Shown in pieces: positions 13,110-24,304 of a stretch of DNA of 64,000 bases. The translations under genes were made by a program, and so were the position numbers. Every line of letters starts with the position of its first letter. Positions within the stretch are counted from its first letter, which is position 1. The DNA comes from Agelaius tricolor. Its lineage: Eukaryota > Chordata > Aves > Passeriformes > Icteridae. The notes beneath the pieces are model-generated. The model was not told where the DNA came from and searched no databases. It saw nothing but the letters and a program-made list of their open reading frames with translations. The DNA is taken from contig JALJCS010000004.1 of the NCBI GenBank assembly GCA_023055355.1, positions 28,920,744 to 28,984,743 on the forward strand, written 5' to 3'.

Positions 13110-13563
13110 AAACATGCAGGAGCTCAGGTTTACCTTGGTGGAGAAGCTATAAGGTGAGTTGAAGGAAAAGGAGCTGGTTCTGATGGAGGGTTTCGATCCG
13201 GAGCTTTACTCCTGGCCCACAGGCCACTGAATCCTGTGACAGCTCTAACAGAATCTCTTGAACAGCGTGGTTGCTGTTCCTTTTAACCCTGGGGAGAGGG
13301 GGAGGGAAGGGGTAGAGATCCCACCAACCAGGTACGGGGGGCGGGGGAAGTCTCAAGGGACAAATGACACCTGGATGGCCCAATGCCCTCCAGGGGAGGA
13401 GGGCGTCTTGTGAATTCTGCCAATCACTCGATGCCCTTCTGGATTGCCAGGATTGACAGACAGTGCCCAGCAGGGGCCAGGGTGTGTAAAGGAGAGGTGG
13501 CTGACCCACCTGGGGAAGAAATCTTCAGGGAGGAACCTGAGGCATCTGAGGCAAACCATGACA
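13110..13563 (-). mobile_element. Retroviral LTR (5' LTR of the broken ERV)
   Basis: Read on the minus strand, the block begins TGTCATGG at 13563 and is GC-richer than its surroundings. It carries a TATA-like GTTAAAAGG at 13279-13287. About 75 bp downstream is AGTAAA at 13205-13210, in the place of an AATAAA signal. It could end with CA near 13110, just before the RT remnant. This order (TG start, TATA, polyadenylation signal, short U5) is the LTR plan. A minus-strand frame of 120 codons and a plus-strand frame of 110 codons across it are not genes. The U5 boundary is not fixed, and no primer-binding site was recognised. Confidence 0.65.
13279..13287 (-). promoter_or_regulatory. TATA-like box of the LTR
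   Basis: GTTAAAAGG on the minus strand, 74 bp upstream of the degraded polyadenylation signal inside the LTR. Activity is unknown. Confidence 0.4.
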
Positions 13564-13639
13564 TCGCACCACAACGCCTCATCCTTCTTCCATGCAGTCT
13601 GGATGAGTCACGGCAAAGAGTGAGGTTATATTTCCATTG

Positions 13640-14670
13640 TATGGCTTTTCAGTATAATTTTAATATGGCAAAACCAAGCTATTGCATTGTCATTACCTAT
13701 ATCCAAGGATGCTGAGTTAATTTAGTTAAAAAATGTGTGATACAATAGCTGAAGTGAGACAGTCCTCTAGAAGTGAAACCTGTTTAATGAAGCACCAGTG
13801 AAGGAGAAATACTGACATTCTGTGAGTCACAAATCCAGAGACTTAATTCTTGTATAGTCATTGTGCCACATGTTCTGTCCCTCTATTTTTGTTATTTGAT
13901 AGGGGGTGGGGCAGGCATATGGAGAGAGAATAAGAAGAAGAGACCGTGAGACTGTTGCTAATGAGGTGTGAATGATATCAAGCTGTTACAATACATCTTG
14001 CCAGGAAAGAATCCTCAAGGGACAAGAAAAGTGAATAAATTTTGTAATCCCTGAGCAGATCTGTGTTGCCATGAAGTCAGAATTTCTCCAAGAGTAAAAA
14101 GTCAGTCTGAAGTGTGGCCCCTTGCACTCCTCTGTAATAAAATCAATGCTGTCCTTCTGAAAATGCTCATTTTCATGCTTGCTTCAGCCCCTCCTTTCTT
14201 CTTTTCAGTTTCTTACCTTTCTTAGACTGAATACTGTTCTAGTATTAGACTGTACCTTAAACAAAAAGAAATAAAAGTTCAACATAATACCCAAGTATAG
14301 TAAAATTAAAAGAAAACAATGTTTCAAAATTTATTTCAAAATTTGTTTCAAGACTGGGACTCGTGTGCAGGTTTGTGGAGTTTTGAACTCATGAGCATAA
14401 GAACTGTGAAATTTGTGGGGAAACCTCTCAAAAAAAGTTTTGGCTGCATAAAGTCACCACAGTGGCTGAGTTTGAGTGTTGGGTATTGCCTCTCTCATGC
14501 TTTTCCACCACTTCTATTTGCCTTTGCTGTGGCATTACTCCTGACTTTGCTTGGAGAGAAAAGGAAGACAAAATAGGGTAGCTAAGAAAGACACCACAGA
14601 GGGAATATGAAATGCAAAGCCCTCATGGAGATCTGAGCACAGCCAGAGGCTGGAGATGAGTGCATGGGGG
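13640..14670. other. Non-coding DNA, nothing recognised
   Basis: No repeat family or exon recognised. One plus frame of 85 codons (14319-14576) has no domain and begins in a duplicated 'caaaatttatttcaaaattt' stretch. Confidence 0.5.
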
Positions 14671-14676
14671 AGTGTA

Positions 14677-14678
<2 letters not shown>

Positions 14679-14706
<28 letters not shown>
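14679..14706. repeat. (TGTC)7 microsatellite
   Basis: Seven uninterrupted TGTC units within GC-moderate sequence. Confidence 0.95.
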
Positions 14707-14709
<3 letters not shown>

Positions 14710-16585
14710 AATGGGTGTCTGCAACCACTGGTGTACAGTAGCTGTGTAGAACCAAGGAGATGGCTGGTCTCCTGAAAAAAATGGATGGCACGCATGAATG
14801 TAAAAATTTTATTAATTGCTTCTGGAGTACTCGTAAGCAGAAAATGTTTGGGAAAGTATAAATGGGGAAAGCATTGTAATAAAAAAATACTTTATCATCA
14901 AGATTTGGGTTTTTTAATAATTTGTGGACATAGCATAGAATATTGAGCTCACTAAGACAAACCTCCAACCACTATGGCTGAATTAAAATTGCATGAATGT
15001 ATCTTTCTGACTGAATCCAATGCATTGACAAGTATAGTTGTGGATTTCAGTGTGTAATTCAAGTAGAGGCTTAAACCCCAGCTGCTTTCATCCAGTCTTT
15101 GTGCTGAAAACCACATAATTTACTGACATATAAAATACTTACACTCAGTGACTATTTTAAACAGTTTAAAATTTGTTTGTTTTTTACTTGTTTTTGTCTG
15201 TTTGTTCAGTTGGGTTGGTTGGTTGGACAGGTTTTTTGCTAATGGGAGAAAGTAAATTTTTGTAAAAGTTTATTAAATTAATGAAAGAATTAATTCAGAA
15301 ACTAAGCCCACCAACTTTTTTCATTAGAGTTTTCATCATAATGCTTGACATCTCCTTTTTCAGCCTTCAACAAGTGACTTCTAAAAACTTTCCATGTATC
15401 TAGGAACCCTCTGACTCTTTGGGACATCCTGGTTGCTTAAACATTCCTGTATGGATCTTGACTTAAGTCAACTAAAATACTTACCTTTTTCCCCTCAGCT
15501 GTCTGCCCTTTCCCAAACCACCTGCCCTTAGACCTGAACAAAATAAATGTGGCCATTGAGAGCTCAATCTACAGTTTCCACTATGAGATAGAAACAACCA
15601 AATTTACTGATAATGAAGCCAAAGAAAGGAGCTGAAGACCTCTGTTTTAAGGCAGTGTCTGAGAAAGAGAAGAGGGAGACAGAATATCCAGAGAAAGAAC
15701 AAAGTTACGTATGAAAAAAAAAAAAAGACATTAGTTTAGAATAAAAAAGTAAATGTATCTAAAAGAAGAAAAACAATTTTTTGTATCAAAAATGAAAGCA
15801 AACTTTTTGACTTTTTCACTACAAGTATTTAAAGTTAAAATATCATAGTAATATTTAATTGCCAAATATGTTTGATGGGTTTCTTTAATCATTTGCCCTG
15901 ATTCTTCATACTTTTCAGTAGATAAAGGGATCTAGTACCTGTCCACCTGGAACAAGTTCTCAAGTTCTGTATCTACACCATCAAAATTGAACCCTCACTC
16001 AATCTGAAATATAGTAAGATCCAGAACTGAGGCTTAAGCCTTTTCTTAGGACCAGACACAAACAAATCTTTGAGCTTTGTGGCAGGGTATATGGGAACAT
16101 GTTAAAGCATTTAGCTTCAAAAATGTTATTATGGTGACAGCTAGCATGGTAGTCACTTTTCTTGAAGCTCATGAGCATCTCGAGGTAAATCAAGTGTTTT
16201 ATGACAGCAACTTTCTTCAAGAGTTACCACCTCTTATAGAGTCTGAACTTTCAGGACTTTTCATAGTGTGCTTCAGAAAACACTATCAGTTTTACACAGA
16301 TATTTTGCAGGGTAACCTGTGGTATGTCATCTCTTCATCACCACAGAAGACCGTGGATTTCAGAAAAAAACCAAAGGGATGTAAAAAAAATTTTTGGTGA
16401 AGTCATACACAAAAGACCTGTGAAGGGCCTTTGGAAACAGAAATGTACACATTCTACTCATTTTCTATAAATTTCCTCTAGCTTAGACTCCTGTCTTTTT
16501 CATTTTCTCTTCTGGGAGTTACCATAAATATGAAAATGAATTAGACAGTGTATGTGTCCTTATACAGGCAATGTGTAAATACTTT
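14710..16585. other. AT-rich non-coding DNA, nothing recognised
   Basis: Contains a T/G-rich stretch near 15175-15240 and an A run at 15713-15725. The 107-codon plus frame at 16077-16400 has no recognisable domain and a 73-codon frame opposes it. I do not call it a gene. Confidence 0.5.
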
Positions 16586-16587
16586 TC

Positions 16588-16722
16588 TACAGGACCATAG
16601 GATGGTTGAGGTTAAAAGGGACTTCAGAAGGTCATCATTCAGCAGGTGGTGCAAACCACCTGCTCTGACAGGTTCAGCCAGGGCAGATGACTTTTGAGTA
16701 CCTCCAAGATTAGAGATTGTGA
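16588..16722 (-). mobile_element. CR1 3'-end fragment
   Basis: The plus strand reads 'accataggatggttgaggtt' at 16592, then 'ctgctctgacaggttcagcc' and 'atgacttttgagtacctcca'. This is the order of the reverse complement of a CR1 3' terminus. It is a short, 5'-truncated, diverged copy. Confidence 0.75.
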
Positions 16723-16724
16723 AG

Positions 16725-18455
16725 AATATGCCATTTTCAGGAGAAACAGAGACCATAGTATAAAAAAGTAGAGTTTAAGTCATTCTACCTCAAACCCTTA
16801 GAAACCTGAAAAGCAGTTCTGTTAACTTCTAATATTCCGTCTACTAAAATAAATGTGTGTACATCATATTGATCACAGTCAGCCAAAATGATAATATTTA
16901 ATATGATTATATATTATAATTGCACCTGTAATAATTGAGAAACAGAGTTTTTTTTAATCCCTTTTAGATCATATAGTAGAGTACAGAAAGAGAGAAAAAA
17001 TCCCCTCTCCTTTAAAAATCCCCTCTCTTCTTTCAAAGATCCACCTGACAGCACACCATGGTCATGCTATGCTCTTTAGTAGGATTTCATTAATGCTATT
17101 TTATTCTCAGCAAAAAATGTGCAAACAAAAAATTAACTTGATTCTAACATATTTATTTCCTCATAAACAGACTAAGTTTGCTCAGTAAAGGAAAACAATG
17201 GTGTGGGTAAGACCGTTACACTTCTACAGTCTTTCTAAAAATTGATTCACATGAGGCTTGTAGAGATATATGCCGATTACAATATTTTATCTATAGAGAC
17301 ATGGTTTAAAAATACTATTTCATTTTTTGGTATATATATCTTCTTGTGACAAAATACAAAGAACAGAAAATGAACATATTTATCTTGTCAGAGAGTAGTT
17401 CTGAATGATGGGTTTAATGAGAACTAAACAGTTGATATTATACTTGATACAGCAGACCAAACAGTAATCATTCAAAGATTTCAAGCTCTGCCCCAGTATC
17501 TCTTCCTCCTACAGAGTCCTGGACCATTTTGCTTATAGCATTGCTTCATGCAAGTAAAACCATGGGTTTGAGAAACTCATCTAAAAGGCTTTTGAAACCT
17601 CATTTTAACAATGCCCTCAAGAGAAACATAGTGTTTTTAAAAAACATTACTATCCAGAAAACTCTGGGCTATACACACAACATTTCCATCATGTCATGAC
17701 AGGCCACCCTGAGCTGTCAATAGTGTCTGGTATATAAAAAATTACATCACTTCTAAGACACACTTCAATTTACACTTAAATTCTATTAAAAGTATAGTGT
17801 ATCATGCACTTTACTCTTGCCGGTTTTTTGTAAGTCTCTTTCTACAGAATTCTGTATGTTTCACATTTCTAGTGACTTCAATATTAATCAAAATAATTTT
17901 TAAACATAAACCAGAAAACAAAATTTTTCTTTGGACAATATATTTTTTTGCTGGGATGTCCATTCCTTTGTTAATCCAGCTGACAGACAAGTGAAAGCAG
18001 GTGAAAACCTTACTCATCCCTTAAATATCTGTAATATTTTTTGTTCTCTTGGAGATTACACAAGAATATGGAATTCCACAGTTTTATAAAACCACAACAT
18101 TTTATATTTCCAGGTGAAAAGCAATATTATTTGTATTACTATTGAAGTTACCTGAAGAGTGTTTGGGCTCTTGTCACCAAAAAACAGGAAATAAACTTTC
18201 CAATCAACTTACTAGGCTGGAGTGCTGACATTACTTTATTAGTAGCACTGGATGCATGGAGATTTCTCCTCAAAGCATGAATATCCAGTAAATATTTCTC
18301 ATTGGGACTATCTGAAATCTGTGGTCACATTGTAATCTTATTGTTCTTTGCTGTGACACACAATCCTGTTTTCAAAACTAAGATATCTACTAACAGATAT
18401 TAATAACTGATATAAATAAACAAGGAAGAATTAGCTGGCACAAGTTAATTAATCC
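16725..18455. other. AT-rich non-coding DNA, nothing recognised
   Basis: No family resemblance. A short direct repeat of 'aaaaatcccctctc' occurs at about 16997-17030. The opposing frames at 17797-18017 overlap each other and carry no domain. Confidence 0.5.
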
Positions 18456-18460
18456 TGAGC

Positions 18461-18490
18461 ACTTGTACTAAGCACTTGTACTAAGCACTA
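18461..18490. repeat. Short tandem repeat, 13-bp unit
   Basis: About two and a half copies of 'gcacttgtactaa' in tandem ('gcacttgtactaa' twice, then 'gcacta'). Confidence 0.8.
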
Positions 18491-18494
18491 AGTC

Positions 18495-19385
18495 CAAAAC
18501 TAAGCTTTAACCATGACTATTAGGATCATACACTATTGTGGTAAAGCTGAAAAAAATTTTCCAACATCTTCTTCTACTTTTTCTTAAAGAAATATATCTT
18601 GTTTGGTAATCCGCTCACAGCTCCTGGAATCTAGCTATGGACTGTGAATTCTCTTCATTTAGTGGTACATATTGAAAATAGGTATCTCTCCCTCACAATG
18701 TTTAAAACTAGCACTAGTGAAAAGATTTTCAAATACCTGAAAATGAGCTTGTTATCTCTTTGATATAAAAGGATAACTTCATAATATTCAAGCAAACTGC
18801 CATACCAGTTATCTGTCAGCTGTCTTCAGTGAGATGATCTGGGGGAAAAAAAAAAATCAGGGTAGCCAAACTAACAGTACTTTGGATTGACAATTGGTTG
18901 TAATTTTACAAACTTTTTTCTTAATCTTGAAACCTTCTTATTGACTGAAAATTAATACATTTCACACTTCTCAGTGACTGCCATCAGGTGTTAACTTTCA
19001 GTTATGTTTGGCCTAGAGAAGGTTTGAACACAAGACCCATAAATGAAAGTGTCTGCATTTCATTCTGCTCTCTAGTGTTCTGATGCTACTTATCCCTAAA
19101 AGGCAAATAAAAAGTTACTGAAGTGTATCCAGTGTCACACACACCATTCCTCATATTCTTCCTGAAATGTTTATCTGCAGAAATAATTACAGAGCTGCTA
19201 TTTAATATTAAGTGTAAGAAATAATTCTTCATATGAATAAAAGTGGATAATATAATACTTATTTATGTCTGACTTTTAACAGGAAGAAGATTTACTTTTT
19301 TCAGTTTATAGAACATCAGTTTGAAGGGTACATAGCAAAAAAATTTCTAATCTGCCCAAGTAACACTGCAAGTGACTGATTCAAA
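18495..19385. other. AT-rich non-coding DNA, nothing recognised
   Basis: No coding frame or repeat that I can support, apart from a short A run at 18846-18856. Confidence 0.5.
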
Positions 19386-19411
19386 TAGTTGTTTCATTTA
19401 ATTTTATATCC

Positions 19412-19485
19412 TTTTACTTCTAGTGATTCCATCCTGTTCAGGATTGTTCTACAGGATTTTACTTCTAGTGATTCCATCCTGTTCA
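19412..19485. repeat. 29-bp direct repeat, 45-bp period
   Basis: The 29-bp unit beginning 'ttttacttctagtgattcca' occurs exactly at 19412-19440 and again at 19457-19485, with a 16-bp spacer. It lies at the start of a 127-codon plus frame (19389-19772) that I do not recognise as a protein. Confidence 0.9.
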
Positions 19486-20282
19486 ATTTCAGTTCCTGTA
19501 CTGAAATTGAATTCTGTCAGCAAATTGAAAGTGGCTGGGCTAGCAAGGCAGTTATGCTGTTTGGTATATTTGCAGATGGCCTAATGCAGCAACAGGTTAC
19601 AAGTGCTGAAACATTTAGGGTTAGCTCAAAGACAATGAATACTGGGGGCTTACACAAGGAAGCAGATATCCATCCTTCTATTTCTTCCTCAGAACTTGTC
19701 CAAAAATTGTCCAGATTGCATATCTTTGCCAATCTCTTCCTATGTGATGTCAGTTTTTCTAACCTTAAATGAAATGGTTGATCTAGTCTCTTTTTTGAGG
19801 TCACACCATTTTGAGTTGCAGAATCAAGAATTTACAATTAAAATTTTAAAGCAAGTATGTTTTATTCCAGCTGGGACGCGTGGGGGATTTTTCCATCATA
19901 CATGCATACCGGGTTAAAACAGGTTTCACGTTTAAATAAACATTGATCCCCCAAGCTCATACCTCCCTTCCCACCCACTCTCTACCTCCTTGCACTTCAC
20001 ATTATAATTAGTCTTCTGTCGTGACACGCCTCCCAGGGTGGTGGGCAGGGATCTTCAGATGAATAAGAGGTCTTCCTCAGGTGTTTGCAGCTTGACCTTC
20101 ATTTCTGGGCAGGGACAGTGGATATTTCGCTAACTCCCAGGTCAGGTTTGTCCCAGCTAAAACCAGGAGCCTGGTTTTTGCTGGGTCCTTAAGCAATAGA
20201 TTCTGTTTTATCAAGTTTCCACAACACTTGAGTCTTGCTATACTGAGTTTTCTTGTCTTTATGGCCTTTACTTAGCAACCAT

Positions 20283-20363
20283 ATTCTTATGTGTTCTGTT
20301 ACAAGTTGTTTCTACCAAACAAGTTACATTCCTATGTGTTCTGTTAAAAATTGTTTTTTCTAC
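20283..20363. repeat. Imperfect direct repeat inside the LTR
   Basis: Two copies of 'atgtgttctgtta' with flanking matches, about 45 bp apart (20283-20315 and 20328-20363). They lie in the part of the LTR where U3 would be. Confidence 0.75.
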
Positions 20364-20411
20364 TTTTACAAACTTGCTAAATAAGCTATATACATTTCTG
20401 TTTTCCTCCAG

Positions 20412-20455
20412 TCGCCTAAGTACATTATATACTTCGCCTAAGTACATTATATACA
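20412..20455. repeat. 22-bp tandem duplication
   Basis: 'tcgcctaagtacattatata' plus two bases occurs at 20412-20433 and again directly at 20434-20455, with a single mismatch at the last base. Confidence 0.9.
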
Positions 20456-20699
20456 TTATATAAAATTCTGAATTTTCATAAGCATACATGTTTCCCATAT
20501 CAATTTTACTCTATCAATTGCTTTTCGTATACTTCTGTCACTACTCTGCTAGTTATGTTTCTATTTTCACAGAGAAAAAACAAGGTTAGAATAAATGAAG
20601 AATGAAGAACAGCCACCATTTAAATTAGGCAATGGGAGATTTTTTTTTTTAGTAAGATGAAGAAACAATTTATTTTTAAATTACTAAACCCAAAAATTG

Positions 20700-20885
20700 A
20701 GACTTTCTTTATAGTATATATATATATTTTTACATCTAAAATATTAATTGATTTATTATATATAAATTTATATTCTTATTTACATTTATTTATATAAACA
20801 TAGTATATATGTAAATATTATTCATATATATATGAATTCATATGAATGTAAGTATATAGAAATATATATGTAAATACAAATGTAA
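20700..20885. repeat. TA-rich low-complexity tract
   Basis: Interrupted TATATA and ATAT blocks with almost no G or C. No longer unit is discernible. Confidence 0.85.
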
Positions 20886-21041
20886 AGACATTTATGAAAT
20901 TTTCCTCATCTAAAAATTAGGAGCTCATCCTGTAGTGTACTCTGTAAGTGGTGGTTTGCCGATATTACACAAGTGTCTCTCCTGGTTCAACTAGAGAAAA
21001 AACACTGTTAGCTCCCTTGTTCCACTTATATTTAGAGAGAG

Positions 21042-21655
21042 GAAAGCAGCTCTCTGGAGAAGGACCTGGGGGTCCTGGCAGACAAAAAGCCAGCAGAGTG
21101 TCCTAGTGGCCAAGAAGGCCAGTGTTGTTCTGGGGTGCATCAGGAAGAGTGTGGCCAGCAGGTCAAGGTAGGTGATCCTTCCCCTCTACTCAGCCCTGTG
21201 AGGCATGTCTGGAGTGCTGTGTCCTGTTCTGGGCTCCTCAGCACAAGACAAGTAAGCAATGGAGCAGGTCCAGTGGAAGTCTACAGAGATGATTAGGGAT
21301 GGAGCATCTCTCATATGGGGGAAGGCTGAGGGAGCTGGGCCTGTTCAGCCTCAAGCAGAGGTGTGTGAGAGGGGACCTCATCCTTGTGTACAAAATGCTA
21401 AGGGACGGTGTCAATAGGACAGTGTCCAACTGTCTTCAGTGGTGGCCAGTGACAGGACAACAGGCAAATGACACAAACTGAAACACAGAAAATTCTACAT
21501 GAACATCAAGGAAACTTATTTACTGTACAGGTGACAGAGAACTGGAATAGAGCACCCACAGAGTTTATGGAGTCTCCCTTTCCTTTTCTAGAGATATTCA
21601 AAACTGTGATAATCTCCAGAGGTCTCTTCTAAAATCCAATATTATGTGTTTCTGT
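21042..21655 (+). mobile_element. CR1 LINE, 3' part of ORF2 and 3' UTR
   Basis: Successive CR1 landmarks appear in the plus sense. They are 'gagaaggacctgggggtcct' at 21057, 'gccaagaaggccagtg', 'ggtgcatcaggaagagtgtg', 'tctactcagccctgtgaggc', 'gctgagggagctgggcctgt' at 21327 and 'gcacaaactgaaacacag'-like text near 21470. The terminal 'gatattcaaaact' and 'gatctccagaggtctcttct' end stretch follows. The frame for the C-terminal domain is broken by stops and shifts. The copy is 5'-truncated at about 21042. The usual terminal short repeats are lost, and the element runs into a TAGA microsatellite. Confidence 0.9.
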
Positions 21656-21659
21656 GAGC

Positions 21660-21676
21660 TAGATAGATAGATATCT

Positions 21677-21721
<45 letters not shown>
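21660..21721. repeat. (TAGA)n microsatellite at a CR1 3' end
   Basis: Eleven perfect TAGA units at 21677-21720, preceded by an interrupted short TAGA run from 21660. It begins within a few bases of the CR1 end. Confidence 0.95.
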
Positions 21722-21724
21722 CTG

Positions 21725-22740
21725 TGTGTACAAAACAAGCAAGTTAGGAATACATGATGACAGAAGCCTTCAAAAGAGAGTTCCTTAGTGCTTCATCCTA
21801 TTTATTTATCAGGTACGTAGTGTAGTACATCATGTTCTGTTAAAAAACTTAAAATATCTTGTCTCTCACAATGAGTGACTCTCTTTTTCTCTATGCTTAT
21901 AAAAGAAAAACACTATTTTCAAAGTTACAAAAGGTAATTGAAAACAAAAAGTATACTTTTATGTTACAACCAAAGGACATTCAAGTACAGTTTTGGTTAC
22001 TATCACTGCAGATAAAATGCAAAACTATAATTATATTTGTGAAATTCAAGCTATATCAGATAAGCAGTTGTTAAACCCTAGAATGTGTTTGGGAGGCAAT
22101 ATTTTTCCCATTCCAAAGGAATAGTTTTACAGTGACCTTTTTCTCCACAACAGGTCAATTTTACTTGTTTTAATTATTTGTGCATTGGTTTATTTCTTCT
22201 AATTATTTATAATTTCACACAACTGCACAAAGTATTTAATAAATCAATGCTATAAAAGTAAAAAAAGTACCATAAAACTTTCAGGAGAAAATAGACATGA
22301 TTTCCTTTTCAAAATATTTCCCATCAGTTTTAAGATAGTAATTCACTGTAAACAATTCTTTCCTACAGCTTTTTTCCTCCAATGAAAGCCATTTTGATGG
22401 TAAAAAGTTAATGTCTCTAATAATGAAGAGAAAATGTAAAAGAGAGAGAAAAACGTTCCTATTTCTTTGTGAAATGTTTTGACTTATGGTATTTTGATCA
22501 CTTTATATTGTTGTATGCAGAAGAGATGAGACAAATTTTTGGTCATTCTTTAGTCTATCTGAAAATTTAGTAGTAAGAGCTAGTGCAATATCAAAAAATT
22601 TACCTAATCTGTGCGTCACTTTCATTACATCTGAACTTTACAAGACTTTTTAAAATCAATAATCAAAAATAATTACTGCCTAAGAAGTATCCAGACTTAA
22701 AAGCTGGCTAGATTTCATACTGGAGGTGTTTCATGTAGAC
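21725..22740. other. AT-rich non-coding DNA, nothing recognised
   Basis: No repeat family or exon. The 71-codon frame at 21859-22074 is lysine-rich, as AT-rich DNA tends to produce, and has no domain. Confidence 0.5.
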
Positions 22741-22744
22741 AGCA

Positions 22745-23830
22745 GTGACTCTGTACTGCATACATCATGACTTCATTTCCTGTAGAGACAAGAAGCTGTT
22801 TCCACCAGACAGTTCCTGCTGTGTGGCTGCCATGTCCATCTACTCGAGCAAGTTTGGGCAGCAGTGTCTCAGCTCTGCTTCTGGGAAGGACTTTTTGCTG
22901 CTGTCAGAGAGGTCCTGCATGTCAGCAGGACCTGATGCTGCAAGCAGAACCAGATCTAGGCCACAGCATATGAAAGGGGATATTGTCCCCATTGTTCTGC
23001 AAATGAGGGGGGAAGGGTCTGGGGAACAGTGCATGAATCTCATGGGTAAGTAGTTGCTTTCATGGCAGGTGCTGATAGCAGGGATGCAGATTTCACAACA
23101 AAACCTATGCTGAGAATGAAGGACTGCAAAGGGAAGACAAGATACATCTGATAAAATGTGTTAAGAGCACAACTGTCAAGGGACTGGCTGAACTGATGAA
23201 AAGTCTTCAAACTACTGAGACCAGGAAGGAAGACTATGATCCACAGTCCAGGAGGAAAATCCATATGGGTTGCATGGAGAAGAGTGCAGGCTGACAGAAA
23301 GGGAGACTTCAGGAGTGAGAAAACAGGATGAAGAGACACTTGTCTCAAATGCAGGTAACACAAAGGCCTGGAAGCAAATAGGACAGACTAGAGCTTCATG
23401 TGCAACTACAACACTGTATCAGTGCTGCAGCATGTGAAGGAGTGGCTCAGGTGTGTGAAGTGCATCCATGGGATTTACAAAAGACAGGATGAGAGACTGT
23501 GTTGGATGGAGGATAGCCCACTAAGCATGATACTGTGACAGGAGTACTCTCCAGACCATTTATCAGGGCAGCAAAGAGGACAAAACCTTCTTGAAATAAC
23601 TACAGCAGAAGTGTTTGTTCCTAAGTCAAGGAGACTGGGGGAAATCTTGAACCACCACAGGAAAGCAAATGTTGCATGCATCTATGAATTTCAAAAGGAA
23701 CAATTGCAGAAACTACAGACACGAGCTGACTTCACTTTGGTGCCAAGTGTCATAGAGTGAGTACCATGGGATCACCTTTCAGGACTTAGGAAGGAACTGA
23801 CTGAAGGACTCATGGGGGTTTTTTTACCCG
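22745..23830 (+). mobile_element. Unclassified degenerate repeat-like block
   Basis: This is clearly richer in G and C than its surroundings and in TG/CA dinucleotides, the pattern expected from an old CpG-decayed repeat. It has open frames of 102, 107, 68 and 67 codons on both strands, none with a domain I know. It leads directly into CR1-like RT text at about 23850, so the simplest reading is the 5' UTR and ORF1 side of an old CR1 or related LINE. I cannot confirm this, and a non-LINE repeat is possible. Confidence 0.35.
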
Positions 23831-23834
23831 ACTG

Positions 23835-24300
23835 CCCCTGTTAGTAAAATTATGGAATCTGTGGACACAGGTGGCATTTACCTTGAATATAGCAAAGTTT
23901 ATGACACTGTCTCCTGAAATGCTCCTGTACGCACATTTGGAGATCAGAGGTGGGATGTGAAAACTACTTGTAAATAACAAGTTGGATGGTAAGGCTCACA
24001 AGACCATATTTAACTGGGCTGTAGTTTGCCTGGAGGCTGGCAACCAGGGCAGGGTCTATCCTGGGACTTTCCCTACAGAACATCTCCCTCAGTTCTCCCT
24101 GGAGGGAACAGTGAGCAATCTTCTGAAGTTTTCTGAATGCAGCAAAGGGAAAATTAGAATGCCAGGCTGCTTTCTGTGGACCTGGGTAGCTAGAAGAGGT
24201 CAAAAGTGAAACCTGTGAAGTCCAGCTAAGGCACAAGCCAAAACCTAAAACCAGCACTTGCTATGTCACATCTAGATATGGTGTCTAGTTCTGGGCTTAG
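23835..24300 (+). mobile_element. Degenerate CR1-like RT fragment
   Basis: At 23863-23910 the plus strand encodes DTGG-YLEYSK-YDTVS. This resembles the CR1 RT motif 'VYLDFSKAFDTVSH'. It is followed by text comparable to 'NWLDG' at 23970-23990 ('aacaagttggatggtaaggc'). A phrase like 'gtctagttctgggct' at 24281 recalls the later CR1 'gtccagttctgggct'. There are many stops. The extent is approximate. Confidence 0.5.
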
Positions 24301-24304
24301 ATGA

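Larger units (their letters stand above)
19806..20510 (-). mobile_element. Probable endogenous retroviral LTR
   Basis: On the minus strand the block has an upstream part carrying direct repeats, as U3 regions often do. A GC-richer middle follows, then AATAAA at 19861-19866 and a short AT-rich U5. At 19795-19806 the minus strand reads TGGTGTGACCTC, which could be a primer-binding site because such sites begin TGG. The TG start is not resolved; 20500 is approximate. The sequence downstream in minus sense (19389-19795) has no retroviral text that I can name, so it may be a solo LTR and the TGG site fortuitous. Confidence 0.55.

Noticed and set aside
13147..13509. 120-codon minus and overlapping 110-codon plus frames
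   Set aside because: They lie inside an LTR with TATA-like and polyadenylation elements. There is no protein family match.
16077..16400. 107-codon plus frame as a possible small gene
   Set aside because: No recognisable motif, an overlapping opposing frame, and no promoter or polyadenylation pattern. Left as chance.
21660..21721. Possible CRISPR-like regular array
   Set aside because: It is a tetranucleotide tandem repeat without spacers. No array with unique spacers occurs anywhere in the window.
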